The notes under the pieces were generated by a model. It saw only the letters and a program-made list of their open reading frames with translations, had not been told where the DNA came from and made no database searches. Position numbers and translations under genes: made by a program. This document shows positions 47,736 to 59,436 of a stretch of 64,000 nucleotides of DNA, in pieces. The number at the start of each line of letters is the position of its first letter. Position 1 is the stretch's first letter. Origin of the DNA: Ganoderma boninense (Eukaryota; Basidiomycota; Agaricomycetes; Polyporales; Polyporaceae); contig CM035304.1 of NCBI GenBank assembly GCA_002900995.3, positions 5,224,134-5,288,133 on the forward strand, read 5' to 3'.

Positions 47736-49784
47736 TTAGGAACCGCGTGAAGTAGTAGCTACAGTTGGAGCAGCGGGTACCCGTCCGTCCGTCTCCTGGT
47801 CAATAACCTCGATTCCCACGTAAAGCGGCTGCCTATGGTCAAACATCCTCTCCAGCGCAATCCGAAGCACCACGTCCTTCCCACCCGCCGTCCGGAACCG
47901 CAGCGGCGTGAACTCAATCCGCCGCGCATACAGGTACCATGTCAGCCAGTCCGACACCCCGGGCCTGTTCACCCCGCGCGCAGCGTCGATGTAGTTTCCG
48001 TTCATCCCCGCCGCGAACTGCACCGCGTTCCGCTCGGGGTCGAACCTGTACGCGATCGCGATCGAGTCCACGCCGCGCTGGAGAAGGAGCGTGCCCGTGT
48101 CGGGCTCGGGGCATGGGGGCCCACCGGCGACCGTGTAGCCCTGCGTGGCGAGGACCGCGGGCACCCAGGCGCACAGCGCCATGTTGTCGTGTCCTGGCGA
48201 CGGTGGGGGCGGTGGTATAACCATACTGATGTTTTCCATAGGTTGCGGGAGGGGCATGTGGATGGTCTTGATGTGCAGTTTCGGCGAGCAGCGTCCGATG
48301 AGCTCTGAGGACAGCGCGACGATGCCGCCCCGGCCGCTTCCCAGCTCAGGAGGGTTCCCGACAGAAACTGAGAGAATTCCGGATGCAAAGGAGATCGCTC
48401 CGGCTTGGCGGGCATAGCAGATGCGGCCCAAGAGGAAACCAGAATGTTCGCATGCGAGGGGTATAAGGTACCACTCGCCGCTGTGCGACTGGTCTGTGAA
48501 GGACTCGGGAGGGAACAAGTCGCTGAGCACGATCAGCGGTAACTGCGTGCGAACACCGTAGGGGGACTCGTCGTATACCGGGAGGGAGACGTCCGAGAGG
48601 CCCAGGCGGCCGAGGAATACGTCGTAGGGAACATGTTGAATAGACGCAGCTGTATGGAACTGTTCTGGGGAGTGCGCAAAAAGCGACGCGGCCGGGCCCA
48701 GTTCCGGTTCGCAAGAGAACCGGCGAATGTCGGACTGAAGTTGCGAAGAGTCGCCAGAAGGAGGAGGGGAGAGTGGGTGGAACAAAGAGGTGCCCCAAGC
48801 GAAGAGGCTTTGGTCCGGGATCCGCATCAGAATCTCTTGTTGCAGGCGGATAAATGCGTATCCACCCTCTCCGTACAGTGTTGGCATGTTGATGTTGAAG
48901 ATACCAAGAAGCGAGTACGCCCGATCCTCCAGCCGTGTGCTAACTCGACTGGCCGCCCATGACATGCGTCTGGCAACGCTGACGTCCTCGATCGCCTTCT
49001 GCTTGCGCAGAACGGCGCGCTCGACACGGCTAACCTCCTCAACCACGACGGCCAGGCTCGACTTAGAGCCGATGATGCGCCAGTCCGACGACAAGAACAA
49101 CACCACCTGGGGAGCGATAAGCTCCTGGAGCGTCCACGCCCGCGTGAACCATCTGCTCGTGCGGAACTTCGAGCCGGCAGCGCGTGGGATGACATCGAAG
49201 GGAACATCTGCGAGGAAGGCGTAGCAGACGGCAGCCTCGCGGTACCAAAAGTACATGGAGTTGATGGCTTCGGACAGCTCGGCACTGCTGGTCTTGTCGA
49301 TGCAGCACGAGTCAATCCATATGTACTTGTATCCTTGGGCGAGGGCGATGATGCATGCGTCTCTGACTTTCGGGGAAATCCTGTTGCCGTGGAGGATTGT
49401 GCGACGAGACCGAATGTCTCGCGCAACTTTGCGCGCCAGCGTGGTCCATCCTTCGAGCTGTTCAGCGAAGCGTTCGAGCGTCTCCTCGCGGGTTATGTGA
49501 CGAAGAACTAGCGCGCTAGTGAGGTGGCCACTTTGTACGACGTCCCGAAGGATGGTGAGAATGGAGGAGAATGCGACGAGCATACGCCACCAGAGGGCAT
49601 TCCATATCCATAGGAGTGTCGCCCTTGTCCCAGTCACGGGGAGGAGAGATTGCTGGATGAGACGGAGATCTTGTAACGTTTGTTCACCAGACGGGTCCCA
49701 CACGTGGGACAGGATCGCGTAGGACGTGACTCTGGGGTTGATTATGTCAACGAAGAGACACGTTTTCGTATCCAGCAGCCTCAT
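47736..49784 (-). CDS. HET-domain protein 1
   Basis: This is a single-exon 682-residue protein starting MRLLDTKTCLFVDIINPRVT. It carries the HET domain (Pfam PF06985) landmarks: YAILSHVWD near residue 25, YIWIDSCCIDKTSSAELSEA near 154-173, then RAWTLQELIAP, the adjoining SWAASRVSTRLEDRAYSLLG and NMPTLYGEGGYAFIRLQQEI. HET domains act in heterokaryon incompatibility and related innate immunity in ascomycetes; roles in basidiomycetes are mostly untested. A hydrophobic stretch (LLWIWNALWWRMLVAFSSIL, about 57-76) is inserted between the two HET motifs and could be a membrane segment. The C-terminal half is unassigned. It is paralogous to the genes at 56.4 and 59.4 kb; all three are on the minus strand. 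Confidence 0.85.
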   Translation of the reverse strand: MRLLDTKTCLFVDIINPRVTSYAILSHVWDPSGEQTLQDLRLIQQSLLPVTGTRATLLWIWNALWWRMLVAFSSILTILRDVVQSGHLTSALVLRHITREETLERFAEQLEGWTTLARKVARDIRSRRTILHGNRISPKVRDACIIALAQGYKYIWIDSCCIDKTSSAELSEAINSMYFWYREAAVCYAFLADVPFDVIPRAAGSKFRTSRWFTRAWTLQELIAPQVVLFLSSDWRIIGSKSSLAVVVEEVSRVERAVLRKQKAIEDVSVARRMSWAASRVSTRLEDRAYSLLGIFNINMPTLYGEGGYAFIRLQQEILMRIPDQSLFAWGTSLFHPLSPPPSGDSSQLQSDIRRFSCEPELGPAASLFAHSPEQFHTAASIQHVPYDVFLGRLGLSDVSLPVYDESPYGVRTQLPLIVLSDLFPPESFTDQSHSGEWYLIPLACEHSGFLLGRICYARQAGAISFASGILSVSVGNPPELGSGRGGIVALSSELIGRCSPKLHIKTIHMPLPQPMENISMVIPPPPPSPGHDNMALCAWVPAVLATQGYTVAGGPPCPEPDTGTLLLQRGVDSIAIAYRFDPERNAVQFAAGMNGNYIDAARGVNRPGVSDWLTWYLYARRIEFTPLRFRTAGGKDVVLRIALERMFDHRQPLYVGIEVIDQETDGRVPAAPTVATTSRGS

Positions 49785-51156
49785 CGAGTCCCTGTTCACG
49801 AAAAGGTCGATTAATTACAATGCCCGCCACTGGAGGATGGTACACAAACCAAGCGTGTGTTTAAGGAAGCTTCAAGCTGCTGGGAGTTCGAGGCCCCTGG
49901 ACAAAGCAAGGTGAAAGCAGCGATGAACGTGGATGGTGAGCAAGGCCGCTTCGGGGGAATATTCATGTGTAACTTACGCATGCCATGCGCCGCACCGACA
50001 GGACCGGGTGGTGTGTCAACGCGACCTCGAGTCTCGAGAGAGCAAAATTGATGCTGCTTGAATGATTGACACTGCCAGACAGACGTTGATAGACAACACA
50101 GTAAAGCCTTCGCCGCTCATGGGACGGAATTCGGACCGGGACAGAGGCGCACCAGCCTGCCAGGAACATGGCCGCCGGGATCATTGACAAGCCGGGTTGA
50201 CGCGACTGGGAGACGGACTTGCGAGCAGCGCTGCGCCCACGTGCACAGCTGGCGCGGGTCCCAAAGGACCACGAGAAGCGCAGAGCCTCTGCGATGCGAG
50301 CTACAGTCAGCTCCTCTTCCTTACAAGTGCACATCCATAGAGAAGCGACAACGCCCTCCAACCCCAGTACCTATAAACTCGAAGATGAGGCTTTACAGTG
50401 CTCACCGGGTAATGCACTGACCAATCCCCCATGCCCCTTCACCGCGGGTCGTAATTGACCAATAAACGCGGGTAGCCAGCGGCAGAGAGAGGTTCTCACA
50501 GTGAGTGGTATTCACTAGGATGTAATCATGAGTAGAAAAAAATGGCAGGGTGCGTATCTTCGGTCCCAGTGTTCACGGATCCCTGCGAGTATCTTAACGC
50601 CCGACGACAGGACAAAGGCAGGGATGCGCTGCATGGATGGGCAACGGCATGACGGCATAACAGAACACATGCTGCAACTCACTGCAACTTTTCTAACGCG
50701 TCCAGAATCCCGTCTCAACGGTCTCCAAGAGACTCAGAGCTGCCTTGACTTGAGCTTTGGTTTCGGGACTCCAAGCGTCTTGCTAGCTCACATCCCTCCA
50801 GACGGGTGGGCAACCCTCTTGGTGATCGTCGGGGTTCAATGACTCTGAGCCATACGCGGGACGCGAAGTAGCCAGGATGAGATGAAGAGCTAGTGGGGAG
50901 TGCGGGCTCGGGAGAGAAATGTGGGTGTAAATAGGCGCCGTCTAGCAGCCGGCGCTTTGGGATTCCGTGTGCCACTCGTTTCCGACCTCTTCCACCACCA
51001 CCTTATCGTGCCTCGGATTGCCAGTCAGGTAGTACACTCTCCGTCATGTAGTCCCATGAGGTAGAAGTACTCACGAGAGACAGGTTTCCGAGAGGCCTTC
51101 GCGTCGGGACGCGCATTCGGTGCCGCCGACCTAACGAACCGATAAACGCCATTGCA
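49785..51156. other. Divergent intergenic region
   Basis: This lies between HET gene 1 (minus) and an F-box gene (plus). A 104-codon plus frame at 50528-50842 has no recognisable domain and is not called. Confidence 0.45.
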
Positions 51157-52758
51157 ATGCCCCCGATAAAACAGACAAACACACCACCGTCCTCCCCCTC
51201 GTCGATTTCAATATGGGACATCTCAGAAATTGTCGAGGAGATAATGAAGCACAACTCTGACTCTCGTCACGCTCTCGCTGCCTGCGCGGCCGTCTCCCAT
51301 TCGTTTTCCCAACCTGCCTTGGAGGTCCTGTGGGGGACGATGGAGGGCTTGAGTCCCTTGTTCGCCATTCTCAACAAGTCCTTTGAAATAATACCAGGCC
51401 AAGGATCCATATGGAAGATGACATTCGTAAGTTCTTCCTTTCTGATATGCCTCCTAGTTGCTCACGTTTGCCTTGGTTAGATCCTCTCTGCGCCTATTGA
51501 CGATCAAGAATGGGCCCGGTTCGTCCGTTATGCCAAGCTTGTGCGAGTATACATCAACCGCGGAGACAATATCGACGGAATGTCAAGTGGCGCACTGATG
51601 GCGAAAATACAAGAGGAGCCGCTTCTCCCTCGCCTACAGGAGTTGACGTGGGTCCGTCCCGTCAAGCACTCGTCTTCCCTCCCTCTATTCCTCCCTCCCA
51701 CCCTGCGCTCACTCTACCTAGACTTATCAAACGACCTCAACATCGAGAGGTTGCGGAGGGGAGATGATGAACAGAGCCCCAACTATGGCAAATACGCGGG
51801 CGGGATAACACTGCAAGCGGTCGTGCTCCGAGCCTCGCACATCCAGAGTCTCACAGTCCACGATGCTACTAGTCCCTTTACCCTCGAAACTATCGGCACA
51901 TTCCCTCATTTGCGCACTCTGACGCTACATCTTGTTTCGGACTTGCGAGCTCTGTCGTCTTGCCTCAAGCCGCTCGTCAGCCTGGAAGCTCTCATGGTCG
52001 GAATGGATCACGATGCGGCAGGCGACCAGTTGGACAACTTGCCTTTGGATTCAGCTCCGCTCTTTCTCGAAGAATTACGAAGCCTTCATCTGGTCGGCCC
52101 TCCGAAATTCGTCACCGCATTCTTGGACCACGTGCGCTCGCCGGTCCTCCAACATCTCGACCTCTCCACCGCTTGCGACAACGTCCTCTGGAGGCGCTGC
52201 ATGAGGATCATATCCTCTCGGTTCTCCAACACGCTGCTGTCACTCGAGGTATGGCTGCACGACACTCCCGCAGACACCAGCGTCCGAAGGTTCCGGGACC
52301 TCTTCTCGCCGCTCTACCCCCTGCGCACCCTACAAAAGCTCAATATCAAGGAACTACAGCAGATCGACTGCCTCATCACGCCCGAGGACATCTCCGACAT
52401 CGCGAAGGCGTGGCCTGACATCCAATATCTCGCGCTTCCCTGGTCGAAGCCTGCAGGCGGCGCGCGTCCGCCGACGCTGTCAATCACCGCGCTCGACAGC
52501 ATTGCTCGGACCTGTCTCTCGTTGAAGACTCTGGTTCTGCCGCTACCAGACCCCTCGCCGCTCAGCAACTCCGAGCTTCCCTCTGGGTTCCAATACGGCA
52601 ACAGCGTCACTGAGCTGCAACTCCGGGGAGGAAAGTGGAAACGGAAGGCGAGGGATCAGTGCACGCGATACTTAACGTACATATTCCCTCGTTTGCAGAC
52701 TGAGGCGATATGGCTGGATGCAGACTATGAGGCCATTTTCTCTTGGCATCGGCGCTAG
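51157..52758 (+). CDS. F-box/LRR-like protein, plus-strand pair member 1
   Basis: Exon 1 (51157-51426) gives MPPIKQTNTPPSSPSSISIW and an F-box-like helix (ISEIVEEIMKHN, then ALAACAAVSHSFSQPALEVL). A 54-nt intron (GTAAGT..TTAG) joins it to exon 2 (51481-52758), for about 515 residues. Exon 2 begins ILSAPIDDQEWARFVRYAKL and continues with LRR-like strands such as LRTLTLHLVSDLRAL and LEELRSLHLVGPPKF. It is a different F-box subfamily from the minus-strand array. It shares domain order and the exact intron position with the next plus-strand gene, so they are tandem paralogues about 1.5 kb apart. It is a presumed SCF substrate adaptor; the substrate is unknown. Confidence 0.78.
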
Positions 52759-54227
52759 TGGTAAGCTCTAGTGTGCATTCCTGGGACGTAAATAGTTATT
52801 CACGAGGCCGCGATACAGCTACAACAGGCGAGGTGCGAACGCGCCCAGTAATAAATATTTCAGCTCCCGTCGGAATGGCGTATTCGGTCTCCGTTTACGT
52901 TCATGTGTTCTCATCCTCGCCATCGGCAATACAGTAGCAATTAATAGACATCGTTCGTCCGCCACGCTGCAATCCGGTCCCTTCTTAACGTATCGACCCC
53001 TCAAGTTAGTACACGACGACTAACCTTGAATGTATGTATGAATCGGCGTTGCTCGCGAGGACGACGATCATTCGCTGTCTCGGCAAGCTTCCTTATGTTT
53101 TGTGCTCTTCGCGCCTGATAACCCTCCATCCGGCACCTATTGACTGGTACATGTCCCTGCCATGAAGGTACGTCAGGGGGCAGTTCTGGTCTTCGACATG
53201 TGAGAACTAACAAACCTTCTGGATATTGTCACAACGGCATGTCCTTCGTCTAGGTCCATTCAGTATGTCAGCTTGTGCTACAAATGCGTTTCGTCCACTG
53301 GCACCTTCTCTCGCTACTTATGCCTGTCATCTAGAACCCTATGTAGCGTGCTCCACCGACAGATAGTTCCATCTGCCACGTCGGGTTCAGGCACACCGTC
53401 GCGCGGCTCATGCGTACGTCGACCCGTGTTTGTATGACAATCCTCACGGCATCTTCCAAGGTATGTCTCCGGCTTTGATCTCGGTCTGTGTAGTTGCCAG
53501 GGCTGATCATGCTCTCGAACCCCACCCCGTAAGCTTCTCCGGATCAAGCTTCGAAAAGAAGGAAGCGCGTTTGAGGGCACCACCGAACGTCGACTTTGGC
53601 AACTTCTCGGAGACCGGAAGCGCGCACAGTCCCTCTCGACGTCGAGGCTGTTTGACACTCGCGAGACATTGACGCGCCCCCTCTCACTCTAGCTTGATGC
53701 CCTTCTCCTTTCGCGTTGCCTCAAGACTCAAGTGGGAAGCCTCGCGCTCCGATCCCCCAGCCTCAATCACCCCGAGGCCGGTTTTACGTCAAGATGTGGC
53801 CAACGCGTGCCCCTCAATCGCCATCCGTCAAGGCCGCTGCGGTACGTAGGCATCGCATCCCCGCATATGGGCGCGCTTTAAGAGACCGAGCTTATGCTGT
53901 TGCCGATCAGAAGCCCAAACACCGTTGGCTGACTGTCAGGTCGAAGCGAGCATCAGCATGAACTCAAAATTCGGCGAATACTTCGACAGATGCTCGCCCT
54001 GGTCTCTGCGCCCTTATAATCGAGGCGGGCTCGTTCGTTAGAGCCTTCTGGTTGTGATTGCTGTTCTCCTCACGTTTTCCGTTGTCGCTGTCTACACCCG
54101 CTGCATTCATTACCTTAGCAGCCTGCTCTGTCTTATTGGTGAGTCACAGTCCTGAGTCTGCAATATAACGACACGAACTGACAAGGTCGGAAAGCAATCG
54201 ACTAGATCTCGTACAAGTTTCCTCGGG
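52759..54227. other. Intergenic, with a doubtful minus-strand frame
   Basis: A 64-codon minus frame at 53331-53525 ends SVGGARYIGF but lacks a convincing start or partner exon, so it is not called. It is otherwise featureless. Confidence 0.4.
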
Positions 54228-55882
54228 ATGGTGAACTTCGACGATCCACAGAGTGTCAGCCGCACTCACCACATATGGTTCATCGACGAGATCCTCCGCA
54301 ACATTCTGGCCCACCTACCCTCTGGATGCCACAGCACTCTGGCAAGCTGCGCACGCGTGTCGAAAGCCCTCAGCGAACCCGCCCTTGACGCTCTATGGTG
54401 GAAAATTTCTGGTCTTGTGCCACTTTTCAGGCTCATGCCACGATCCTTTGCGGAGGCTCGAAACCTGAGGGGCGATGGAGTTAGCTTCGTACGTCACATT
54501 GCGCACCTTCTGATATGACAGCGGCTTATTGACATTGCTGGACGATCATGAAGGTCTTACAGGGCGCCATTGAGGACGAAGACTGGGCGCGTTTCTTGCG
54601 CTACTCGGGCCGTGTTCGCCAGCTCCACTACCATTACGCCGAAGGGCCCGCAGAGCGTCTCGGTGAACGCGCCTTCTCCGCCCTCGTCCGGCATGCGTCG
54701 CGGTCAGGGACGACCGTTCTACCCAGCCTCCAGGAACTTTTCTGGTTGCAGTTTTCGCATGTCGCCCAGTGTCTTCCCTTCCTATCCCGGTCTTTAAGGC
54801 GGGTAACGCTCTATGTCCAGGCTGTTTCACCTACACCTCCGCCAGACGCGCGAGTTAGTTTTGACCCCGGTCTGGCGGAAGGATATGGCAGCCTCTTGGG
54901 GGTGCTCGAAACCCGCTCTCCGTGTTTGGAGGAGCTATCTTTGGAAGGGATCGACTTCCGGGCGCCCTGGCCCCTCTTCTCCCCTACCATCTTCAAACAC
55001 CTTCGTGTGCTTCATCTCGGCGCTGTATCCACTCCGACTCCGGTGATCGTCTCTTACTGCAGCAGAATGCCGCGCCTCGCGTCCCTCTCCGTGGTCTTCC
55101 GGCGCTCGTCTGGATGGTCGGACAGCGAGTCTGCGCGCTCCAGGCACGGCGATCAATGTCAAGTCGACCCCCCTCAGCTCTCCGCACTAGAAGTTGTCCG
55201 CGTCGCGGGCGCCCCGTTCGACATTGAAGGCATCCTCCACGCCGTTAACTCGCCCGTGCTGCACACCGCCGTGCTTTCCGTGGCGATACCGGATAGCGAT
55301 ACGGACGGCTGGACGCGCTGTGTAACCGTCCTCAGCACGCGCTTCTCTCGGTCGCTCCGAACGGCGCGGGTGGAGTGTACGCGCTCCGGGTTGGCTGTCC
55401 CAAGCCATGCGCGGCCCTTTCAACAATATGTTCGGCCACTACTACCCCTCCGGCTACTGCAGGAGTGTACGATCACCATTGAGGACCCGGCAGGCGTTTC
55501 GCTTACCGACGAGGATGTCGACGCCATGGCCTCTTCCTGGACATCTCTGTCGACCCTCGAGGTGTCGCTCCATGGCGGCGCTTCGGGTTTGCCCCGCCCC
55601 ACATTTTCGTCGCTTCGTTCTTTCGTGCATGGGTGTCCTGGTCTTGCGACGCTGCGATTGCCATTCAGCCAACATCTCGCCTCGCTTGCCTCGGACGAGG
55701 ACTGGTTGAGAGTACGCTCGCGAGCGGACCTCCGAGAGCTGTGGATCTTAGGGGTGTCTTTCTCGAGGAGAGATACAGACGTGCTCACTAGGTTTCTTCG
55801 CCATCTGTTCCCTAAAGTTGATTTAGTGCCTTTGGTCAATGCTGGTGTGCTCCATGCGGCTTTAGACGTGTCATTATATTAG
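54228..55882 (+). CDS. F-box/LRR-like protein, plus-strand pair member 2
   Basis: Exon 1 (54228-54488) encodes MVNFDDPQSVSRTHHIWFID and a clear F-box helix (EILRNILAHLPSG, ASCARVSKALSEPALDALWW). The 65-nt intron (GTACGT..GAAG) leads to exon 2 (54554-55882), which begins VLQGAIEDEDWARFLRYSGR, matching the partner gene's ILSAPIDDQEWARF junction. The product is about 529 residues with LRR-like strands (LEELSLEGIDF, LRVLHLGAVSTPTP, LSTLEVSLHGG, LATLRLPFSQ). It is more GC-rich than the neighbouring intergenic DNA. It is a presumed SCF ubiquitin-ligase adaptor. Confidence 0.8.
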
Positions 55883-55962
55883 GAGCGGTTGTAGAACTAA
55901 TTCATTATCATGATGCAAATACATGGCGACATCCAAGGTCTGCTTCGCAACTTGAAGTAATT

Positions 55963-56172
55963 CTAATGCTGACTGTCTCTTTTGTCTGTCACGATACTAG
56001 CTGGCAGCCCCCTGGCTGGTGCATCATTAAGGAATCCCACATCCGATGGAGATCGTGAGCTAGTCTCTAAACTTACCCACACAAGAACATCACAATGTAC
56101 GACAAGATAGTACTCGACCTCGATGGGATCGATTTCGACGAACTCGCCAGTGGCCGTATTGAGTACTCGCAT
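55963..56172 (-). pseudogene. HET-gene N-terminal fragment
   Basis: The frame starts MRVLNTATGEFVEIDPIEVE and continues YYLVVHC, clearly aligned to the MRLLDT-TG-FV-----YAILSH start of the three HET genes. It then loses the HET sequence (VLVWVSLETSSRS) and stops after 69 codons. It lies just downstream of HET gene 2 in the same orientation. No WIDSCCIDK motif follows, so it is a relic, unless it is the first exon of a rearranged gene. Confidence 0.6.
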
Positions 56173-56437
56173 GACGAGGATTTCTGTACCTCATTATCAG
56201 TGATGCTAAGGCAAAACGAGGACTCCAACTAATGCATGAGTACCTACGGGGGAGAGTGCTCTCAGCCCGGTTCCAGACCGTCAAAAGCAAGGAGGAGGCC
56301 GTCAAGGATCGGAAGGAAGCATAGCATGACTTTGATAGAAAGATAGGGTCCGATTGAGGTCTGAGGCCTGAGGTCTTCTCTTCGCATTGACACAGTCAAG
56401 CCATGTTACGTCCCACTCTACTGCCATGGCAGTGCCA

Positions 56438-58555
56438 TCAGAAGCCCAAGAAATACCCATATTGGGCACTGTCTTCTATCTGAGATGGATTGTTCGTGTC
56501 GCGCCCTGCCGTTCCAGTCGCCAGACTAGCCGGGGACAGCGCGAGCGTCTCTTCCAGGACCTCCACGTCCAAGAAGAACGAGATGAACATACACGACAGC
56601 GTGAACCGAAACGCGACACGACGCCTCGCCGACGCCGCGTCGAACGCGAACTCCTTGCAGTCGCGGATCTTGCGGAGGTCCAGGGTGACCGACGGCCGCT
56701 CGTCCCTCTGAGTCGAGTTGCCCTCTCCTGGTGTGACCCACACGATGACAAACGGGTCGTTCGGGTCTTGCGGCCGGCTGCGTCGGTGCCTGATGCTGAG
56801 GCGCAGGTCACCTCTCGTCAAAGAGAGTGTATGGCCCGACTCGCCATCCATGGAGCACGAGACGACGTACCCAAGCTGCCGGAGGATTGTTGTGCTCCAC
56901 GTCGTGAGCTGCACGGTTCCCGGCCACGCGTACCATCTCCGACTCGACGGGAGGGAGTTCTCTGTGGGGACGTACACTGAGCTGGCATCTATGCGCTTCC
57001 GCGCAACTTGAAGCGGAAAGAGCTCCGGAAGGGAGGCTAGGTCGAGGACGACGATGCGGTGCACACTATGTCTATTGCAATAGATGGCGGTGGTGCGGTG
57101 AAGAAGCTTGCGGTGGGACACCTCGCTAATCTGCGCGCCGCGGAGTAGCATGGCTCCACTGGCAATAGGTTCTGCGGAGCAGACAACAGCAAGCAAGCTC
57201 CCCTCCTTCCCTTCCAGCTCGCAGGCCAGGATAGCGAAACACAGCTGCTGAAACAGCTCCTTGAACACTCCGGATGGAAAGCATAGAATGGCGGGAACTA
57301 GGGGAAAATATGTGCATATGCCGTATGGGGTGAGAGTGTAGGTTGGGAGAGGGGATGGGAATCCAATCCGCTGTACGAAGGCGCTATGGGAGAGAGGGCG
57401 GATGGCACCCGAGTTGCGGAACGAGCGAGGCGAGGGGGCAAAGAATGTGGGAATGGTATCCGGGACAAGGTCCGCACTACACGAATTCTCTTCCGCGAAC
57501 TCACGGGAAAGCGGGAAACGGAAAAAATGTGTATCCTGGCCCGATAAAGTCCAAGCAAAGAGTGACTGGTCCGGTATACGCTTCAGAATCTCCTCTTGCA
57601 GCCGGATGAACGCGTGCGCGCCTTCTCCATACAGCGTAGGCATCGAAATGTCGAAGATGCCAAGAAGGGAATACGCCTCATCTTCTTTCCGTGTCGTCTC
57701 GCGGTGGGCTGCCCAAGACATCCGCTTCGCAACGGGGACTTCGGACAGTGGCGTTTGGTGGCGCAGCACCGAGGAGGAGATGCCTGTCACCTCCTCGATG
57801 ACTTCGGCGAGGCTCGACTTCGTTCCCAGGAACTGCCATTCAATAGATAGGAAGACGAGTACCCTGGGTGCGATGAGCTCCTGTAGTGTCCAGCCTCGGC
57901 GGAACCATCTGCTCTTTCTGAAGGCGACCGTGGCAGTCCATGAATGCGCATCCAGTGCCGAGTGTGATGGGGAAGTCGGAACATCGACAAGGAAGGCATA
58001 GCAGATGCTGGCGCTGCGATACCACGCATGCATCGAATTAATGGCCTCCGACAGCTCTGAACTGCTGGTTTTATCGATGCAGCATGAATCAATCCACAAG
58101 AGCCTGTGTCCATATGCTCGAGCGACCGCGCATGCCCTCCGAATTTTCTGGGAGAGCCTCGGGGAAAAACGGTAGCTATTCCAGTGGCGAATGTTCGTGG
58201 CGGTTCGTCGTAGACGCTGCGCAACATCGTCGCTAGGACAGCTATGAGACGATTCCGTGCTTCGGATGACACCGTGTAGAATCCGAGGAATTTGCAGACT
58301 CAAGATGGAATGGGTTAGGGAAATGGATGCCTTGAGGGCGATAGAAAGCACGAGGAGTAACCGCCACCACACAGCCAAACAGACCCAGACGGTGATAGCC
58401 TCGATCTTAAGGTAGAGGGACGCGTGGATTCGCCTGACATCGTCATAGGATTGTTCCCCTGCAGAATCCCATGTATGAGAGAGGACTGCGTATTCGACGC
58501 TGTTTGGATCGTGAACCTCGACAAATCGTCCAATGTGAGTGTCGAGTAGCCGCAT
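56438..58555 (-). CDS. HET-domain protein 2
   Basis: This is a single exon of 705 residues from MRLLDTHIGRFVEVHDPNSV. HET landmarks: EYAVLSHTWDSAGEQSYDDV near the start, WIDSCCIDKTSSSELSEAIN near 154-173, RRGWTLQELIAPRVLVFLSI, and SWAAHRETTRKEDEAYSLLG with MPTLYGEGAHAFIRLQEEIL. As in HET protein 1, a strongly hydrophobic stretch (ITVWVCLAVWWRLLLVLSIA, about 54-73) sits between the first two HET motifs; HET protein 3 lacks it. The C-terminal half has no assigned domain. A role in self/non-self recognition is the family expectation only. Confidence 0.85.
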   Translation of the reverse strand: MRLLDTHIGRFVEVHDPNSVEYAVLSHTWDSAGEQSYDDVRRIHASLYLKIEAITVWVCLAVWWRLLLVLSIALKASISLTHSILSLQIPRILHGVIRSTESSHSCPSDDVAQRLRRTATNIRHWNSYRFSPRLSQKIRRACAVARAYGHRLLWIDSCCIDKTSSSELSEAINSMHAWYRSASICYAFLVDVPTSPSHSALDAHSWTATVAFRKSRWFRRGWTLQELIAPRVLVFLSIEWQFLGTKSSLAEVIEEVTGISSSVLRHQTPLSEVPVAKRMSWAAHRETTRKEDEAYSLLGIFDISMPTLYGEGAHAFIRLQEEILKRIPDQSLFAWTLSGQDTHFFRFPLSREFAEENSCSADLVPDTIPTFFAPSPRSFRNSGAIRPLSHSAFVQRIGFPSPLPTYTLTPYGICTYFPLVPAILCFPSGVFKELFQQLCFAILACELEGKEGSLLAVVCSAEPIASGAMLLRGAQISEVSHRKLLHRTTAIYCNRHSVHRIVVLDLASLPELFPLQVARKRIDASSVYVPTENSLPSSRRWYAWPGTVQLTTWSTTILRQLGYVVSCSMDGESGHTLSLTRGDLRLSIRHRRSRPQDPNDPFVIVWVTPGEGNSTQRDERPSVTLDLRKIRDCKEFAFDAASARRRVAFRFTLSCMFISFFLDVEVLEETLALSPASLATGTAGRDTNNPSQIEDSAQYGYFLGF

Positions 58556-59436
58556 GGGTCTAAATAAGCAGATCGACTGTCAGCGTCGCGAATTGATGAG
58601 ACCCCTCGAGACGTACCGACACTGCGTTAGTTCACAGCGCGGATGAGTGGGGCAGGAGAAGGAGGGTCGTTTTGCCTCAGGATGGCTTTCTCGTGCAGTT
58701 ATATAAGGAACGAGGCCAACAAACAACGGTTGCCGCAGAGAACACCGATCTTGATCCAGCTCAGCTTTCCGAACGTGAAGTTCCATTGCGAGATATTGAG
58801 AAGGCACTGCCCGTGGTAGCAATCTTGTTGAGCACCGCCCTCCATAAATTGTGCGCTCTGCACAGTCACCGTACTGCCTACATTGAACAACTCACCTCAC
58901 GCTCAAGCCTGGACCAGATCCATCATCAAACATGCCCAACCCGTCTGCCGGAACCCCAAAGAATCTTCCTATAAGACTCGACGTTGGGCCTAATGAGCTT
59001 CGCATGGCGTGAAGTTGTCTTGTCAGGTATGCCTGCCATCGAGTGCGGTTTCCCGAACACTCGAACAGCACAAACCAGTGTTAAGAATGAAGCGAGACGG
59101 AGGCGGGTTGCCAGAGCATGATGAGAATCACAGAAGACAGGAAGTGCAAAGGAGACCAAGGAGCAGCACTGCAGCACCATATTGCGGGGGTTGAAGGACT
59201 CGGGCGTCTAAGCGCTTGGGCGGTTGTATGATTCGGCCTGTCGGGCCACATGGCCAACCAACATCGACCAACACCCCGGTAACCGTACCATCCCGCGGTT
59301 ACGCTCAGAAGAAGTAGAAGCTGAGTGCACATTCATCCTTGTCGTCGCGCTGCCCACAAGTTCCAGAATGGCGGAAGGGAGGAAGCTCCTTGACATAGGC
59401 AATGAAATAAGAACGCAGCCACATTACTGCCATGGG
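58556..59436. other. Intergenic between HET genes 2 and 3
   Basis: This holds the 5' flank of HET 2 and the 3' flank of HET 3. No gene was recognised. Confidence 0.5.

Noticed and set aside
53331..53525. A 64-codon minus frame ending SVGGARYIGF
   Set aside because: The sequence looks protein-like at the end, but no start context or joining exon could be found. It could be a relic.
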